64,000 nt of DNA, taken from Acidovorax sp. YS12 (GTDB lineage: Bacteria > Pseudomonadota > Gammaproteobacteria > Burkholderiales > Burkholderiaceae_C). Both the position numbers and the translations under genes were made by a program. Shown here in pieces: positions 15,353-24,087 of the stretch (positions are counted from its first letter, which is position 1; every line of letters starts with the position of its first letter). The notes under the pieces were generated by a model. That model saw only the letters and a list, made by a program, of their open reading frames with translations. It was not told the origin of the DNA and ran no database searches. The stretch spans positions 682,001 to 746,000 of the forward strand of contig CP053915.1 of the NCBI GenBank assembly GCA_021496925.1, in the 5' to 3' direction.

Positions 15353-16765
15353 ATGTCCCAAAGTCTCGCTACGGTGGCCTATCTGGGCGCCGCCATTCTT
15401 TTCATCCTGAGCCTGGGAGGGCTCTCCAACCCCGAAACCTCGCGCCGTGGCAACCTGTTCGGCATGGTCGGCATGGCGCTGGCCGTGCTGGCCACCGTGT
15501 TCGGCCCGCGCGTGGGCTCCGGCGGCATCGCCTGGATCGTCGGTGCGCTGGTCATTGGCGGCGGCATTGGCCTGTATGCGGCCAAGGTCGTGAAGATGAC
15601 GCAGATGCCCGAGCTGGTCGCGCTCATGCACAGCCTGGTGGGCCTGGCGGCCTGCCTGGTGGGCTTCGCCAGCTACGTGGACACGTCCATCCAGCTCACG
15701 GGCGCGGAAAAGGCCATCCACGAGGTGGAGATCTACGTCGGCATCCTGATCGGCGCCGTCACCTTCTCGGGCTCGCTCATCGCCTTCGGCAAGCTCAACG
15801 GCAAGATCGGCGGCAAGCCGCTGCTGCTGCCCGCGCGCCACTGGCTCAACCTCGTGCTGCTGCTGGTGGTGATCTGGTTCGGCCGCGAGTTCCTGCGTGC
15901 CGAAACCGTGGAGCAGGGCATGCTGCCGCTGGTCGTGATGACGGTGATCGCGTTGCTGTTCGGCATCCATATGGTCATGGCCATCGGCGGTGCCGACATG
16001 CCGGTGGTGGTGTCCATGCTCAACAGCTACTCGGGCTGGGCGGCGGCGGCCACGGGCTTCATGCTCTCCAACGACCTGCTGATCGTCACCGGCGCGCTGG
16101 TGGGCTCCTCGGGCGCGATCCTGTCCTACATCATGTGCCAGGCGATGAACCGCAACTTCATCAGCGTGATCGCGGGCGGCTTCGGCTCCGGCGCGCCCGC
16201 CAAGAAGGGCGATGCCGCCGCCGCCGAGCCGCAGGGCGAAGTGACGCCCGTGAGCGCCACGGAGACGGCCGAGCTGCTGCGCGAATCCAAGAGCGTCATC
16301 ATCGTGCCCGGCTACGGCATGGCCGTGGCGCAGGCGCAGCACACCGTGAACGAGATCGTCAAGACGCTGCGCGACAAGGGCGTGCAGGTGCGCTTCGCCA
16401 TCCACCCGGTGGCGGGCCGCATGCCCGGCCACATGAACGTGCTGCTGGCCGAGGCCAAGGTGCCCTACGACATCGTGATGGAGATGGACGAGATCAACGA
16501 GGACTTCCCCGAGGCCGACGTGGCCATGGTCATCGGCGCCAACGACATCGTGAACCCGGCGGCGCAGGACGACCCGGCCAGCCCCATCGCCGGCATGCCG
16601 GTGCTGGAGGTGTGGAAGGCCAAGCACTCCATCGTGATGAAGCGCTCCATGGCCTCGGGCTACGCGGGTGTGGACAACCCGTTGTTCTACAAGGAGAACA
16701 ACCGCATGCTGTTCGGCGACGCGAAGAAGATGCTCGACGAAGTGCTCTCGGCCCTCAAAGGCTGA
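15353..16765 (+). CDS. pntB: PntB, NAD(P) transhydrogenase beta subunit
   Basis: The 470-residue inner-membrane subunit has eight to nine membrane helices in the first 270 residues, then a cytoplasmic NADP(H)-binding domain with VPGYGMAVAQAQH and VIGANDIVNPAA. GAGGAAACAGAACC lies ahead of the ATG. The stop abuts a copy of the dispersed palindrome, which may act as the operon's 3' structure. Confidence 0.96.
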   Translation: MSQSLATVAYLGAAILFILSLGGLSNPETSRRGNLFGMVGMALAVLATVFGPRVGSGGIAWIVGALVIGGGIGLYAAKVVKMTQMPELVALMHSLVGLAACLVGFASYVDTSIQLTGAEKAIHEVEIYVGILIGAVTFSGSLIAFGKLNGKIGGKPLLLPARHWLNLVLLLVVIWFGREFLRAETVEQGMLPLVVMTVIALLFGIHMVMAIGGADMPVVVSMLNSYSGWAAAATGFMLSNDLLIVTGALVGSSGAILSYIMCQAMNRNFISVIAGGFGSGAPAKKGDAAAAEPQGEVTPVSATETAELLRESKSVIIVPGYGMAVAQAQHTVNEIVKTLRDKGVQVRFAIHPVAGRMPGHMNVLLAEAKVPYDIVMEMDEINEDFPEADVAMVIGANDIVNPAAQDDPASPIAGMPVLEVWKAKHSIVMKRSMASGYAGVDNPLFYKENNRMLFGDAKKMLDEVLSALKG

Positions 16766-16766
16766 A

Positions 16767-16826
16767 AATGCTCCTGCTTCGATAGCTGCCAGCGCTTGCC
16801 TGGCGGGCGCTGGAGGCCGATTTGAC
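16767..16826 (+). repeat. Dispersed palindrome copy 5 (after pntB)
   Basis: GCTCCTGCTTCGATAGCTGC, CAGCGCTTGCCTGGCGGGCG and CTGGAGGCCGATTTGA form one of the best-paired copies, with AGCGCTTGCC against GGCGGGCGCT. It starts one base past the pntB stop. Confidence 0.85.
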
Positions 16827-16912
16827 CCGTATTGCCGGCAAGGGCATGCGGGGCTGAAATGGCCGAAGGCGCATCCGTCCGGCCTGCGTTACATTGGCGG
16901 CTTCCTTTTTTG

Positions 16913-16944
16913 GCGCCGCCGCCAGTTCCCGCTGGCGGCGGCGC
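16913..16944. promoter_or_regulatory. Perfect 13-bp hairpin in the metN leader
   Basis: GCGCCGCCGCCAG and CTGGCGGCGGCGC are a perfect inverted repeat around the loop TTCCCG. The right arm ends 14 bases before the metN ATG, where a ribosome site should be, and no Shine-Dalgarno sequence is visible. No T-run follows on either strand, so it is not a normal terminator. It could control metN translation or stabilise the mRNA end. Confidence 0.55.
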
Positions 16945-16958
16945 ATTGCATTCGCACC

Positions 16959-18005
16959 ATGATCGACCTCCGGGGTATCACCCAGATTTACCAGGGCCCA
17001 CAAGGCCCGGTCGAGGCCTTGCGGGGCATCGACCTTTCCATCGCGCCGGGCGAGGTGTTCGGCATCATCGGGCGCAGCGGCGCGGGCAAGAGCTCGCTGG
17101 TGCGCGTCATCAACCTGCTCAACCGGCCCACCCAGGGCGCCGTCGTGGTGGCGGGGCGCGACCTCACCCAGCTCGACGGCGCGCAGTTGCGCGCCGCGCG
17201 GCGCGATATCGGCATGGTGTTCCAGCACTTCAACCTGCTGTCCTCGCGCACCGTATACGGCAACGTGGCCCTGCCGCTGGAGCTGGCGGGCATGGCGCCG
17301 GCGGCCATGCGCGAGCGCGTGGGGCCGCTGCTGGAGCTGGTGGGCCTGTCGCACCTGGCCGACCGCTACCCAGCGCAGATCTCAGGCGGGCAGAAGCAGC
17401 GCGTGGGCATTGCCCGGGCGCTGGCCAGCCGCCCCAAGGTGCTGCTGTCCGACGAGGCCACCAGCGCCCTCGACCCGGAGACCACGCGCTCCATCCTCGA
17501 CCTGCTGCGCCAGGTGAACCGCGAGCTGGGCCTGACGGTGGTGCTCATCACGCACCAGATGCAGGTCATCAAGCAGATCGCCGACCGCGTGGCGGTGATC
17601 GACGCCGGGCAAATCGTCGAAATGGGGCCGGTGCTCGACGTGTTCACGCGCCCGCGCCAACCCATCACCAAGAGCCTGATCGACGAAATCGTGCCGCAGG
17701 AACTGCCCGCCAGCGTGCTGGCGCGCGTGCGCAGCCTCGCTGCGCGCCTGGCGCCGGGCGACAGCGGCCAGCTGCTGCGCCTGTCGTACGCGGGCGAGCA
17801 GGCGTACGAGCCCATCCTGTCGCACCTGATCCGCGAGCTGGGGCTGGACCTGTCGATCCTGCACGGGCAGATCGACGAGATCCAGGAACAGACCTTCGGC
17901 TCGCTGGCGGTTTACGCCAGCGGCTCCATGGCGCGCATCGGCGCGGCCATCGACTATCTGCGTGCCCAGGGCGTGGTGGTGCAGACCGTGGAAGTGAAGG
18001 GGTGA
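16959..18005 (+). CDS. metN: MetN, methionine ABC importer ATPase
   Basis: MetN energises the MetNIQ importer of D/L-methionine. The 348 residues contain Walker A GRSGAGKSS, the Q-loop region IGMVFQHFNLLSSRTV, signature ISGGQKQRVGIARAL, Walker B VLLSDEATSALDP and the switch His in VLITHQMQ. The last 100 residues are the NIL domain that binds methionine and inhibits transport when internal methionine is high. The ATG at 16959 gives the canonical MIDLRGITQ start. metI begins four bases after its stop. Confidence 0.95.
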   Translation: MIDLRGITQIYQGPQGPVEALRGIDLSIAPGEVFGIIGRSGAGKSSLVRVINLLNRPTQGAVVVAGRDLTQLDGAQLRAARRDIGMVFQHFNLLSSRTVYGNVALPLELAGMAPAAMRERVGPLLELVGLSHLADRYPAQISGGQKQRVGIARALASRPKVLLSDEATSALDPETTRSILDLLRQVNRELGLTVVLITHQMQVIKQIADRVAVIDAGQIVEMGPVLDVFTRPRQPITKSLIDEIVPQELPASVLARVRSLAARLAPGDSGQLLRLSYAGEQAYEPILSHLIRELGLDLSILHGQIDEIQEQTFGSLAVYASGSMARIGAAIDYLRAQGVVVQTVEVKG

Positions 18006-18009
18006 CGCG

Positions 18010-18675
18010 ATGTTCGAGAATTTTTCCGAAATGATGCTGGAGCTGTTTGCCACCTCGCTGTGGGAAACGGTGCTGATGGTGGGGGTCTCGGGCATCGTGG
18101 GCGGCCTGGTGGGCATTCCGCTGGGCGTGTTCCTGCGCCTGACCGACAAGGGCGGGGTGCTGGAGCATGGCCTGGCCAACAAGGTGGTCGGCGGCATCGT
18201 CAATGCCGTGCGCTCCACGCCGTTCATCATCCTGCTGGTGGCCATCATTCCGTTCACGCGGCTGGTCACCGGCACCTCGATCGGCACCTGGGCCGCCGTG
18301 GTGCCGCTGACGCTGGCCTGTGCGCCCTTCATCGCGCGCCTGGTGGAAACCGCGTTGCGCGAGGTGGACCACGGCCTGGTGGAGGCCGCGCAGTCCATGG
18401 GCGCCTCGACCTGGCAGATCGTGTGGAAGGTGCTGCTGCCCGAGGCGCTGCCCGGCATCGTGGCGGGCCTGACCATCAGCTTCGTCAGCCTCACCGGCTA
18501 TTCGGCCATGGCCGGCGCGGTGGGCGGCGGCGGCCTGGGCGACCTGGGCATCCGCTATGGCTACCAGCGCTTTCTGCCCGACGTGATGCTGGCCGTGGTG
18601 CTGCTGCTCATCGTGTTCGTGCAGGCCATCCAGAGCCTGGGCGACTGGGTGGTGCGGCGTCTGTCACACCGCTGA
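18010..18675 (+). CDS. metI: MetI, methionine ABC importer permease
   Basis: The 221-residue permease has five to six membrane helices and the EAA loop (EAAQSMGASTWQIVWKVLLP) that contacts MetN. It belongs with metN, four bases upstream, and with metQ, from which it is separated by a palindrome copy. Confidence 0.95.
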   Translation: MFENFSEMMLELFATSLWETVLMVGVSGIVGGLVGIPLGVFLRLTDKGGVLEHGLANKVVGGIVNAVRSTPFIILLVAIIPFTRLVTGTSIGTWAAVVPLTLACAPFIARLVETALREVDHGLVEAAQSMGASTWQIVWKVLLPEALPGIVAGLTISFVSLTGYSAMAGAVGGGGLGDLGIRYGYQRFLPDVMLAVVLLLIVFVQAIQSLGDWVVRRLSHR

Positions 18676-18678
18676 ATA

Positions 18679-18731
18679 CTCATTTTTCCATAGCTGCTGG
18701 CGCTTGATGGGTAAGCGACAGCAGCCATTTA
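18679..18731 (+). repeat. Dispersed palindrome copy 6, between metI and metQ
   Basis: TTCCATAGCTGCTGGCGCTT followed by GATGGGTAAGCGACAGCAGCC lies in the metI-metQ spacer of one operon. A stem here could lower read-through or protect the metNI message, giving unequal expression of the binding protein. This effect is inference. Confidence 0.75.
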
Positions 18732-18754
18732 TGCCATATACCGAAGGAACTCTC

Positions 18755-19549
<795 letters not shown>

Positions 19550-19579
19550 TTCCTCCACTCCGCTCCGAAAGGACTTTCC

Positions 19580-20128
19580 ATGGGTACGTACAGCATCGCC
19601 GTCGTCGTCGGCAGCCTCCGCAAGGACTCCTTCAACCGCCAGCTGGCCACGGCGCTGGCGCGGCTGGCACCGCAGGGTTTCGCGTTCCAGCAGGTGCGCA
19701 TCGACGACCTGCCGCTGTACAACCAGGATGACGACGGCGCCCCGGCCGAAGCGGTGCGCCGCTTCAAGGCCGAGATCGCGGGCGCGCAGGGCGTGCTGTT
19801 CGTCACGCCGGAATACAACCGCTCCATCCCGGGCGTGCTCAAGAACGCGCTCGACCAGGGCTCGCGCCCTTATGGGCAGAGCGCCTGGGCGGGCAAGCCT
19901 GCGGGGGTGATCGGCACCTCCATCGGCGCCATCGGCACGGCGCTGGCGCAGCAGCACCTGCGCAACGTGCTGGCCTACCTGGACATGCCCACGCTGGGCC
20001 AGCCCGAGGCCTTCGTGCACGCCAAGGACGGCCTGTTCGATGCCGAGGGCAACATCGGCGAAGCCAGCCGCGCCTTCCTGCAAGGCTGGGTGGACAAGTA
20101 CGTGGCCTGGGTCAAGCGCCACGCCTGA
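19580..20128 (+). CDS. NAD(P)H-dependent FMN reductase
   Basis: The 182-residue flavodoxin-fold protein has VVVGSLRKDSFNRQLA for the phosphate of FMN and VTPEYNRSIPGVLKNALD, both typical of the ChrR/SsuE/azoreductase group. It reduces flavins, quinones or metals with NAD(P)H; the real substrate is unclear. GAAAGGACTTTCC precedes the ATG. It lies 30 bases after metQ and could be co-transcribed. Confidence 0.88.
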   Translation: MGTYSIAVVVGSLRKDSFNRQLATALARLAPQGFAFQQVRIDDLPLYNQDDDGAPAEAVRRFKAEIAGAQGVLFVTPEYNRSIPGVLKNALDQGSRPYGQSAWAGKPAGVIGTSIGAIGTALAQQHLRNVLAYLDMPTLGQPEAFVHAKDGLFDAEGNIGEASRAFLQGWVDKYVAWVKRHA

Positions 20129-20188
20129 GATTGCTCCTGATTCGATAGCTTCTAGCGCTTGCTGGATAAGCGCTCGGGGCATTTTCGA
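20129..20188 (+). repeat. Dispersed palindrome copy 7
   Basis: GCTCCTGATTCGATAGCTTC, TAGCGCTTGCTGGATAAGCG and CTCGGGGCATTTT start at the FMN reductase stop. The paired arms are AGCGCTTGC and ATAAGCGCT. Confidence 0.85.
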
Positions 20189-20239
20189 TGCTTTAAACCG
20201 AGGTGGTGCGCTAAAATCCTGATTTTGAGAATTTCTCTC

Positions 20240-20609
20240 ATCAACAGCCAGCGAGCACGACGGACACCACTTCGATGAGGTGCTGGACATGCACAACACC
20301 GGGCGCAGCGTGCACACGGAGAGCCGGCAGATGCTGAAAGTGCTGGGCTTCGTGGACGCGATGCAGCGCCGGGCCCAGCCGGGCCAGCCCCTGAGCGAGT
20401 GCCAGAAGCGGCGCAACCAGCGCATTGCCAGAAAGCGTGCCCGGGTCGAACATGCGTTTGCCGGCATCCGGCACCTGGGCGGCAAGTTCGTGCGCACGAT
20501 CGGGCAGGCGCGCGCCACGGTGGCAATGACGATGATGGCCGCCTGCTTCAACATGAAGCGCCTGGCGTCGTTCCTGCATCGGGGAGTGGATGCGTTCTTC
20601 AACGCCTGA
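20240..20609 (+). pseudogene. IS5-family transposase remnant (C-terminal part)
   Basis: The frame is open from about 20240 and reads EHDGHHFDEVLDMHNTGRSVH, skips part of the catalytic domain, then gives the conserved IS5-type end NQRIARKRARVEHAFAGIRH...FVRTIGQARATVAMTMMAACFNMKRL. The E of ARVEHAF is the Glu of the DDE triad; the two Asp residues upstream are missing. No start codon with a ribosome site exists and no terminal inverted repeats are obvious. It is a dead fragment, possibly internally deleted between GRSVH and ESRQM. Confidence 0.8.
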
Positions 20610-20639
20610 ACCCGCTGCAGGCTGAACCAGAGTTGAAGG

Positions 20640-21185
20640 CTATTTAGGTCCTCTGGAGGCGGACAACCACTCGTGTCGAAGAAGAGCGTACTGCATGGTG
20701 TTCTCATAAATCGGAGCGCCACTGGCATCATTCCTGAAAGAGATGAACTCCATGAAAACGCCCTCCTGCCGCATGCCTAGTCGTTCACATAGTCTTTGAG
20801 AGGACGTGTTCGTATCCTCCACATAGGCATACAGCCGACGTGCTGCCCGTTTTTTGAACAGGTGAATGAACAGTGCAGTAGCAGCTTCATGGGCATAGCC
20901 CTTACCGCCGAAGTCAGGATGAAAGTTCCAGCCAACCGAAAAGGTATCGCCCTCCGGCTCAGCGAACAAATCGCCGATGAGTTTGTCAGATGTGCGCAAA
21001 CACACGGCGATACTCGCGTCGTGCGTGCTGCGCTCCAGTGCTTCGCGCTCCGCGTCTCGGATATCGGCCAGCGCTAGCGACAGAAAGCAGCTTGCCACGG
21101 GCTGGTGCAAATACTCGAAAAGATCGGCTGCGTCCCCCTGGACAAATCGCCTCAAGACAAGGCGTTCGGTTTCGATGGCTTCCAT
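20640..21185 (-). CDS. GNAT family N-acetyltransferase (RimJ/RimL type)
   Basis: The 181-residue protein begins MEAIETERLVLRRF, the usual opening of RimJ/RimL-like acetyltransferases. The acetyl-CoA site is in FGGKGYAHEAATALFIHLF and a C-terminal NTSSQRLCERLGMRQEG follows. ATG 21185 is chosen over an upstream frame start because GAAAGGAAG lies just before it. The substrate is unknown: ribosomal protein, amino acid or antibiotic are all possible. Codon use is a little less GC-rich than in flanking genes, next to the IS remnant. Confidence 0.82.
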   Translation of the reverse strand: MEAIETERLVLRRFVQGDAADLFEYLHQPVASCFLSLALADIRDAEREALERSTHDASIAVCLRTSDKLIGDLFAEPEGDTFSVGWNFHPDFGGKGYAHEAATALFIHLFKKRAARRLYAYVEDTNTSSQRLCERLGMRQEGVFMEFISFRNDASGAPIYENTMQYALLRHEWLSASRGPK

Positions 21186-21465
21186 TTGCTTCCTTTCTGA
21201 TCCCTTCAGCTGGCCCATGGCATCGCAGTAGCGTGCCGGCCAAGACGAAGACTTATGCGGGGGATTGGCAGGATTATTGGATTGGCCGTGATGACACCAT
21301 TTCATGTGAACGCGGCAGCAGGGCCTAAACTACGCGATGTGCGCTTGATCCCGGCGCCCGCGACAGCAAGGGCGCCATCACCTACCGACTCTTGAGCGTC
21401 AAGTGGCTGCGGGCCACGGCGGCGCCCTGAGCCCTTCTTCCCAACTCACATTCGCCCAGATTCCG

Positions 21466-22029
21466 ATGAACCACACCACGTCAACCGATCCTAACCGGTA
21501 CTCGGCAGCAATGCGCTGGCTGCATTGGCTGCGCGCTGGAGCTGTGTTGGGCACGCTGGCCATCGGCCTGATCATGGTGAACCTGCCAGATGAGCTTCAG
21601 GCCAAGTTCGATGTGCTGTACCCCAATCACAAGCAGTTCGGCCTGCTCGCGTTGTTGCTGGCCGCCGCCGCACTCATCGTGCGTGCCTGCACCCACGTGC
21701 CCAAGCCTCCTGCCAGCTTGGCGCCATGGGAGCGCACTCTCTCCAAGTTCGTGCACTGCGCGCTCCTCGTCCTGCTGATAGCCGTGCCGCTGTTGGGCTA
21801 TTCGATGTCCAGCACCTTCACGCAAAGTGACGGGGTTCCCTTCTTCTTTTTTGGCCACTTGCCCGAACTACTCCCAAAGAACGATCGCTGGTTCGAGCGC
21901 TTCCAGTGGCTGCATCGCGTACTCGCGTACGCACTTTTAGGCTTGCTGGTGCTGCATGTCGCCGGGGCACTCAAACACCGCTTCCTGGACAAGGATTCTC
22001 AGGCCGATGTTCTGCGACGCATGCTGTAG
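21466..22029 (+). CDS. Cytochrome b561-family membrane protein
   Basis: The 187-residue protein has four hydrophobic helices and histidines placed for two b-type hemes: RWLHWLRAG (helix 1), NHKQFGL (start of helix 2), KFVHCALL (helix 3), and QWLHRVL plus HVAGALKHRF (helix 4). It ends LDKDSQADVLRRML, like the other cytochrome b561 in this window (32369-32902). It passes electrons between the quinone pool and periplasmic partners; the partner is not adjacent. The ATG at 21466 opens on a sensible N-terminus but lacks a strong ribosome site. Confidence 0.82.
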   Translation: MNHTTSTDPNRYSAAMRWLHWLRAGAVLGTLAIGLIMVNLPDELQAKFDVLYPNHKQFGLLALLLAAAALIVRACTHVPKPPASLAPWERTLSKFVHCALLVLLIAVPLLGYSMSSTFTQSDGVPFFFFGHLPELLPKNDRWFERFQWLHRVLAYALLGLLVLHVAGALKHRFLDKDSQADVLRRML

Positions 22030-22180
22030 CAGGCACTGGGGTGGCGTACACGATCGCCCGGGATGCGACACCTAGTGCCTCAAAGAAAAGAAAAGGGCTG
22101 GAAGTCAGGTTCTTTTTCCGGCATGGTTCTGAATTGCACTCCTTATGGTTGATGGTATTTCATCATTGAACGAGTGAGAC

Positions 22181-22705
22181 ATGATCATCCAGGGCCTTGG
22201 AAGTACCACTTCACTGTATAGCACCCTCACCAAATCAAATGTTCAGCGGCAGGAATTGCCAAGCGCAGCGGCAAATTCTGCCGCCACAGTGACTATTTCA
22301 GAGGCGGCCAAAGCGCTTGCCTCTTCTGGCAGCGATGGTGCGACGCAATCCACGACAGCAGCGCAGCAACGAATTTTGAAATCTGCGGGCAGTGACTCTC
22401 AGAGTGCTGGAAAAATTGCTTATGAAATGGCAAATACCAACAGCACCATTTTTTACGACATCCGCGACTCCCTTCAATCCGGGAAAATGGATGATATAAA
22501 ACTATCGTCAACAGGAAGGAAGATTGACGATGCATTCAAGGAAAAATTCACCAAAGAAGCCGCAGAGATTGATGCAAAGCGGCTGGAAATATACAACACA
22601 GAAAAAGCCAAAGGCACCAACCCGGTAGAGATCATTGCCAAAATGATTGGCTTCACGAACTCCCAATCAAGAGATTATCTTGAGGGTTCTGCATGGTTGG
22701 GGTAG
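22181..22705 (+). CDS. Unknown 174-residue protein of lower GC
   Basis: Nothing is recognised. The product has no signal or membrane segment. The first 60 residues are Ser/Ala/Thr-rich with VTISEAAKALASSG; the rest is charged and helical (KIDDAFKEKFTKEAAEIDAKRLEIYNTEK). That pattern resembles small proteins linked to flagellar or secretion regulation, but this is only impression. GC is clearly lower than in neighbours and the Ile/Lys codon use differs, suggesting transfer. A candidate terminator lies just past the stop. Confidence 0.6.
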   Translation: MIIQGLGSTTSLYSTLTKSNVQRQELPSAAANSAATVTISEAAKALASSGSDGATQSTTAAQQRILKSAGSDSQSAGKIAYEMANTNSTIFYDIRDSLQSGKMDDIKLSSTGRKIDDAFKEKFTKEAAEIDAKRLEIYNTEKAKGTNPVEIIAKMIGFTNSQSRDYLEGSAWLG

Positions 22706-22720
22706 ATTGAAATTTCCCGC

Positions 22721-22751
22721 AAAAAAGCCCATCGAACAGCTGGCCTTTTTT
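22721..22751 (+). terminator. Candidate terminator after the unknown gene
   Basis: AAAAAAGCCC and GGCCTTTTTT pair around ATCGAACAGCT with one mismatch, ending in a T-run. It lies 16 bases after the 22181-22705 stop and could work on either strand. Confidence 0.5.
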
Positions 22752-22943
22752 GGTTTTCTGGGATTGATGCAAAAACCATGGAGACACATGGGCTTCGTAA
22801 TGCACGGCGCAGGTAGCCCGCCAGCAATCCTTGCTTGAGGGCGCAGATGGTGATCTCTGCCTCCCTGGCAATGGAAGCAAGCCGGACCCAGGCCAGTTTT
22901 CGCGCAAAATAAGCCGTTGGTCAAATATTGGAAAACAGCCTCC

Positions 22944-23528
22944 ATGGAAAGACTCGTTGAAACTCAACAGAACAGAAAGCTTGAGACGATAGTTTTGGGC
23001 GGCGGCTGCTTCTGGTGCACCGAGGCGATTTTCGGCCGCGTGCGCGGCGTGACCGATGTGCAGAGCGGGTACGCCAACGGCCATGTGCCGCACCCTTCGT
23101 ACGAGCAGGTCTGCACCGGCAGCACGGGGCATGCCGAGGTGGTGCGGCTGCGCTTCGATCCCGGGCAGATCGGCCTGCGCGCCATTCTGGAGATTTTCCT
23201 GGCCACGCACGACCCGACCTCGCTCAACCGCCAGGGCAACGATGTCGGGACGCAGTACCGCAGCGGCATCTATTACAGCGATCCGGCGCACGAGGCCGTG
23301 GCCCGCGCCGTGCTGCGCGAACTGGCGGAAAACGGCGCCCATGGCGCGCCCATCGTGACCGAGGTGGCGCCGCTGGCGGCGTACTGGCCCGCCGAGGACT
23401 ACCACCAGGACTACTTCGTGAAACACCCCCACCAGGGCTACTGCGCCTTCGTGGTCGGCCCCAAGGTGGAGCACTTCCAGACGGCCTTTGCGCGCTACTG
23501 TCACGAAACCAGCGCCGATCGGCGTTAA
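22944..23528 (+). CDS. msrA: MsrA, peptide-methionine (S)-S-oxide reductase
   Basis: MsrA repairs oxidised methionine using thioredoxin. The 194-residue protein has GGGCFWCTEAIF with catalytic Cys22, the SGYANGHVPHPSYEQVCTGSTGHAE block, THDPTSLNRQGNDVGTQYRS and the C-terminal DYHQDYF. The start at 22944 is preferred over a TTG at 22917, though neither has a clear ribosome site. Confidence 0.94.
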   Translation: MERLVETQQNRKLETIVLGGGCFWCTEAIFGRVRGVTDVQSGYANGHVPHPSYEQVCTGSTGHAEVVRLRFDPGQIGLRAILEIFLATHDPTSLNRQGNDVGTQYRSGIYYSDPAHEAVARAVLRELAENGAHGAPIVTEVAPLAAYWPAEDYHQDYFVKHPHQGYCAFVVGPKVEHFQTAFARYCHETSADRR

Positions 23529-23567
23529 GCTTGCGGCCCACGGCGCCCCGCGCGCCGCATTCCTGCC

Positions 23568-23939
23568 ATGCCGCCGTCCATTTCTTCCTTCCTGCTCCCG
23601 CGCCCACGCCTGGCACGCCGCCTGGCGCTGGCGTGGCTGGTGCTCGCCCTGGCGCTGGCACCGGCCCTGGGGCAGATGCACCGGGTGCTGCACCTGCCCG
23701 GCGCCCTGGGGCTGGCCCAGCCGGCAGCGCATGACCACGGCCTGGGCGCACTGTTCGGCGGACACAGCCCGGCCGACTGCCAGCTGCTCGACCAGTTGCA
23801 CCACGGCGGGGCCGCCGTGGCGGAAAGCCGCGTGCCGCTCGCCCAGCCCGACGGCCAGCGGGTGGCATCGCCCGCTGCGCAGCCGCTGCGCGCCGCGCCG
23901 CCGCTGCCTTTCCAGGCCCGCGCGCCGCCCCTGGCCTGA
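23568..23939 (+). CDS. Small exported protein, DUF2946-like
   Basis: The 123-residue product has a hydrophobic N-terminal helix (about residues 17-35), then a His-containing part with HSPADCQLLDQLHHG around Cys71. That Cys/His arrangement is typical of short DUF2946-type proteins encoded before TonB-dependent metal receptors. The C-terminus is Ala/Pro-rich and poorly conserved in type. It sits just upstream of the zinc-receptor gene, so a periplasmic metal role is suggested but not shown. Confidence 0.6.
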   Translation: MPPSISSFLLPRPRLARRLALAWLVLALALAPALGQMHRVLHLPGALGLAQPAAHDHGLGALFGGHSPADCQLLDQLHHGGAAVAESRVPLAQPDGQRVASPAAQPLRAAPPLPFQARAPPLA

Positions 23940-23946
23940 ACCTCCT

Positions 23947-24004
23947 TTACTCCTGATTCCATAGCTGCCAGCGCTTGCCAGACAAGCGTTGGCGTTGTTT
24001 TTCG
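23947..24004 (+). repeat. Dispersed palindrome copy 8 (before the zinc receptor)
   Basis: CTCCTGATTCCATAGCTGCC, AGCGCTTGCCAGACAAGCG and TTGGCGTTGTTTTTC form a well-paired copy between the DUF2946-like gene and the receptor gene. Confidence 0.85.
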
Positions 24005-24087
24005 CCTTGAATTCCGTGGGTCTTCAAGGCGCGCTGCGCCTGCCTTCCTGCAAGGGGGCAGGGCGGCGCATCCCCTTTTTTCCGACC

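Noticed and set aside
13583..16627. A 1014-codon open frame antisense to pntA and pntB
   Set aside because: It is a shadow of high-GC third positions in two well-identified genes. Its product is His/Arg/Gly-rich without family motifs and it has no ribosome site.
16913..16944. Terminator before metN
   Set aside because: The hairpin is perfect but no T-run follows on either strand, and it sits at the translation start rather than after a gene.
21330..21430. Short open stretch reading LDPGARDSKGAITYRLL before the cytochrome b gene
   Set aside because: It has no start codon and matches no family I know; it may be a gene remnant but cannot be supported.
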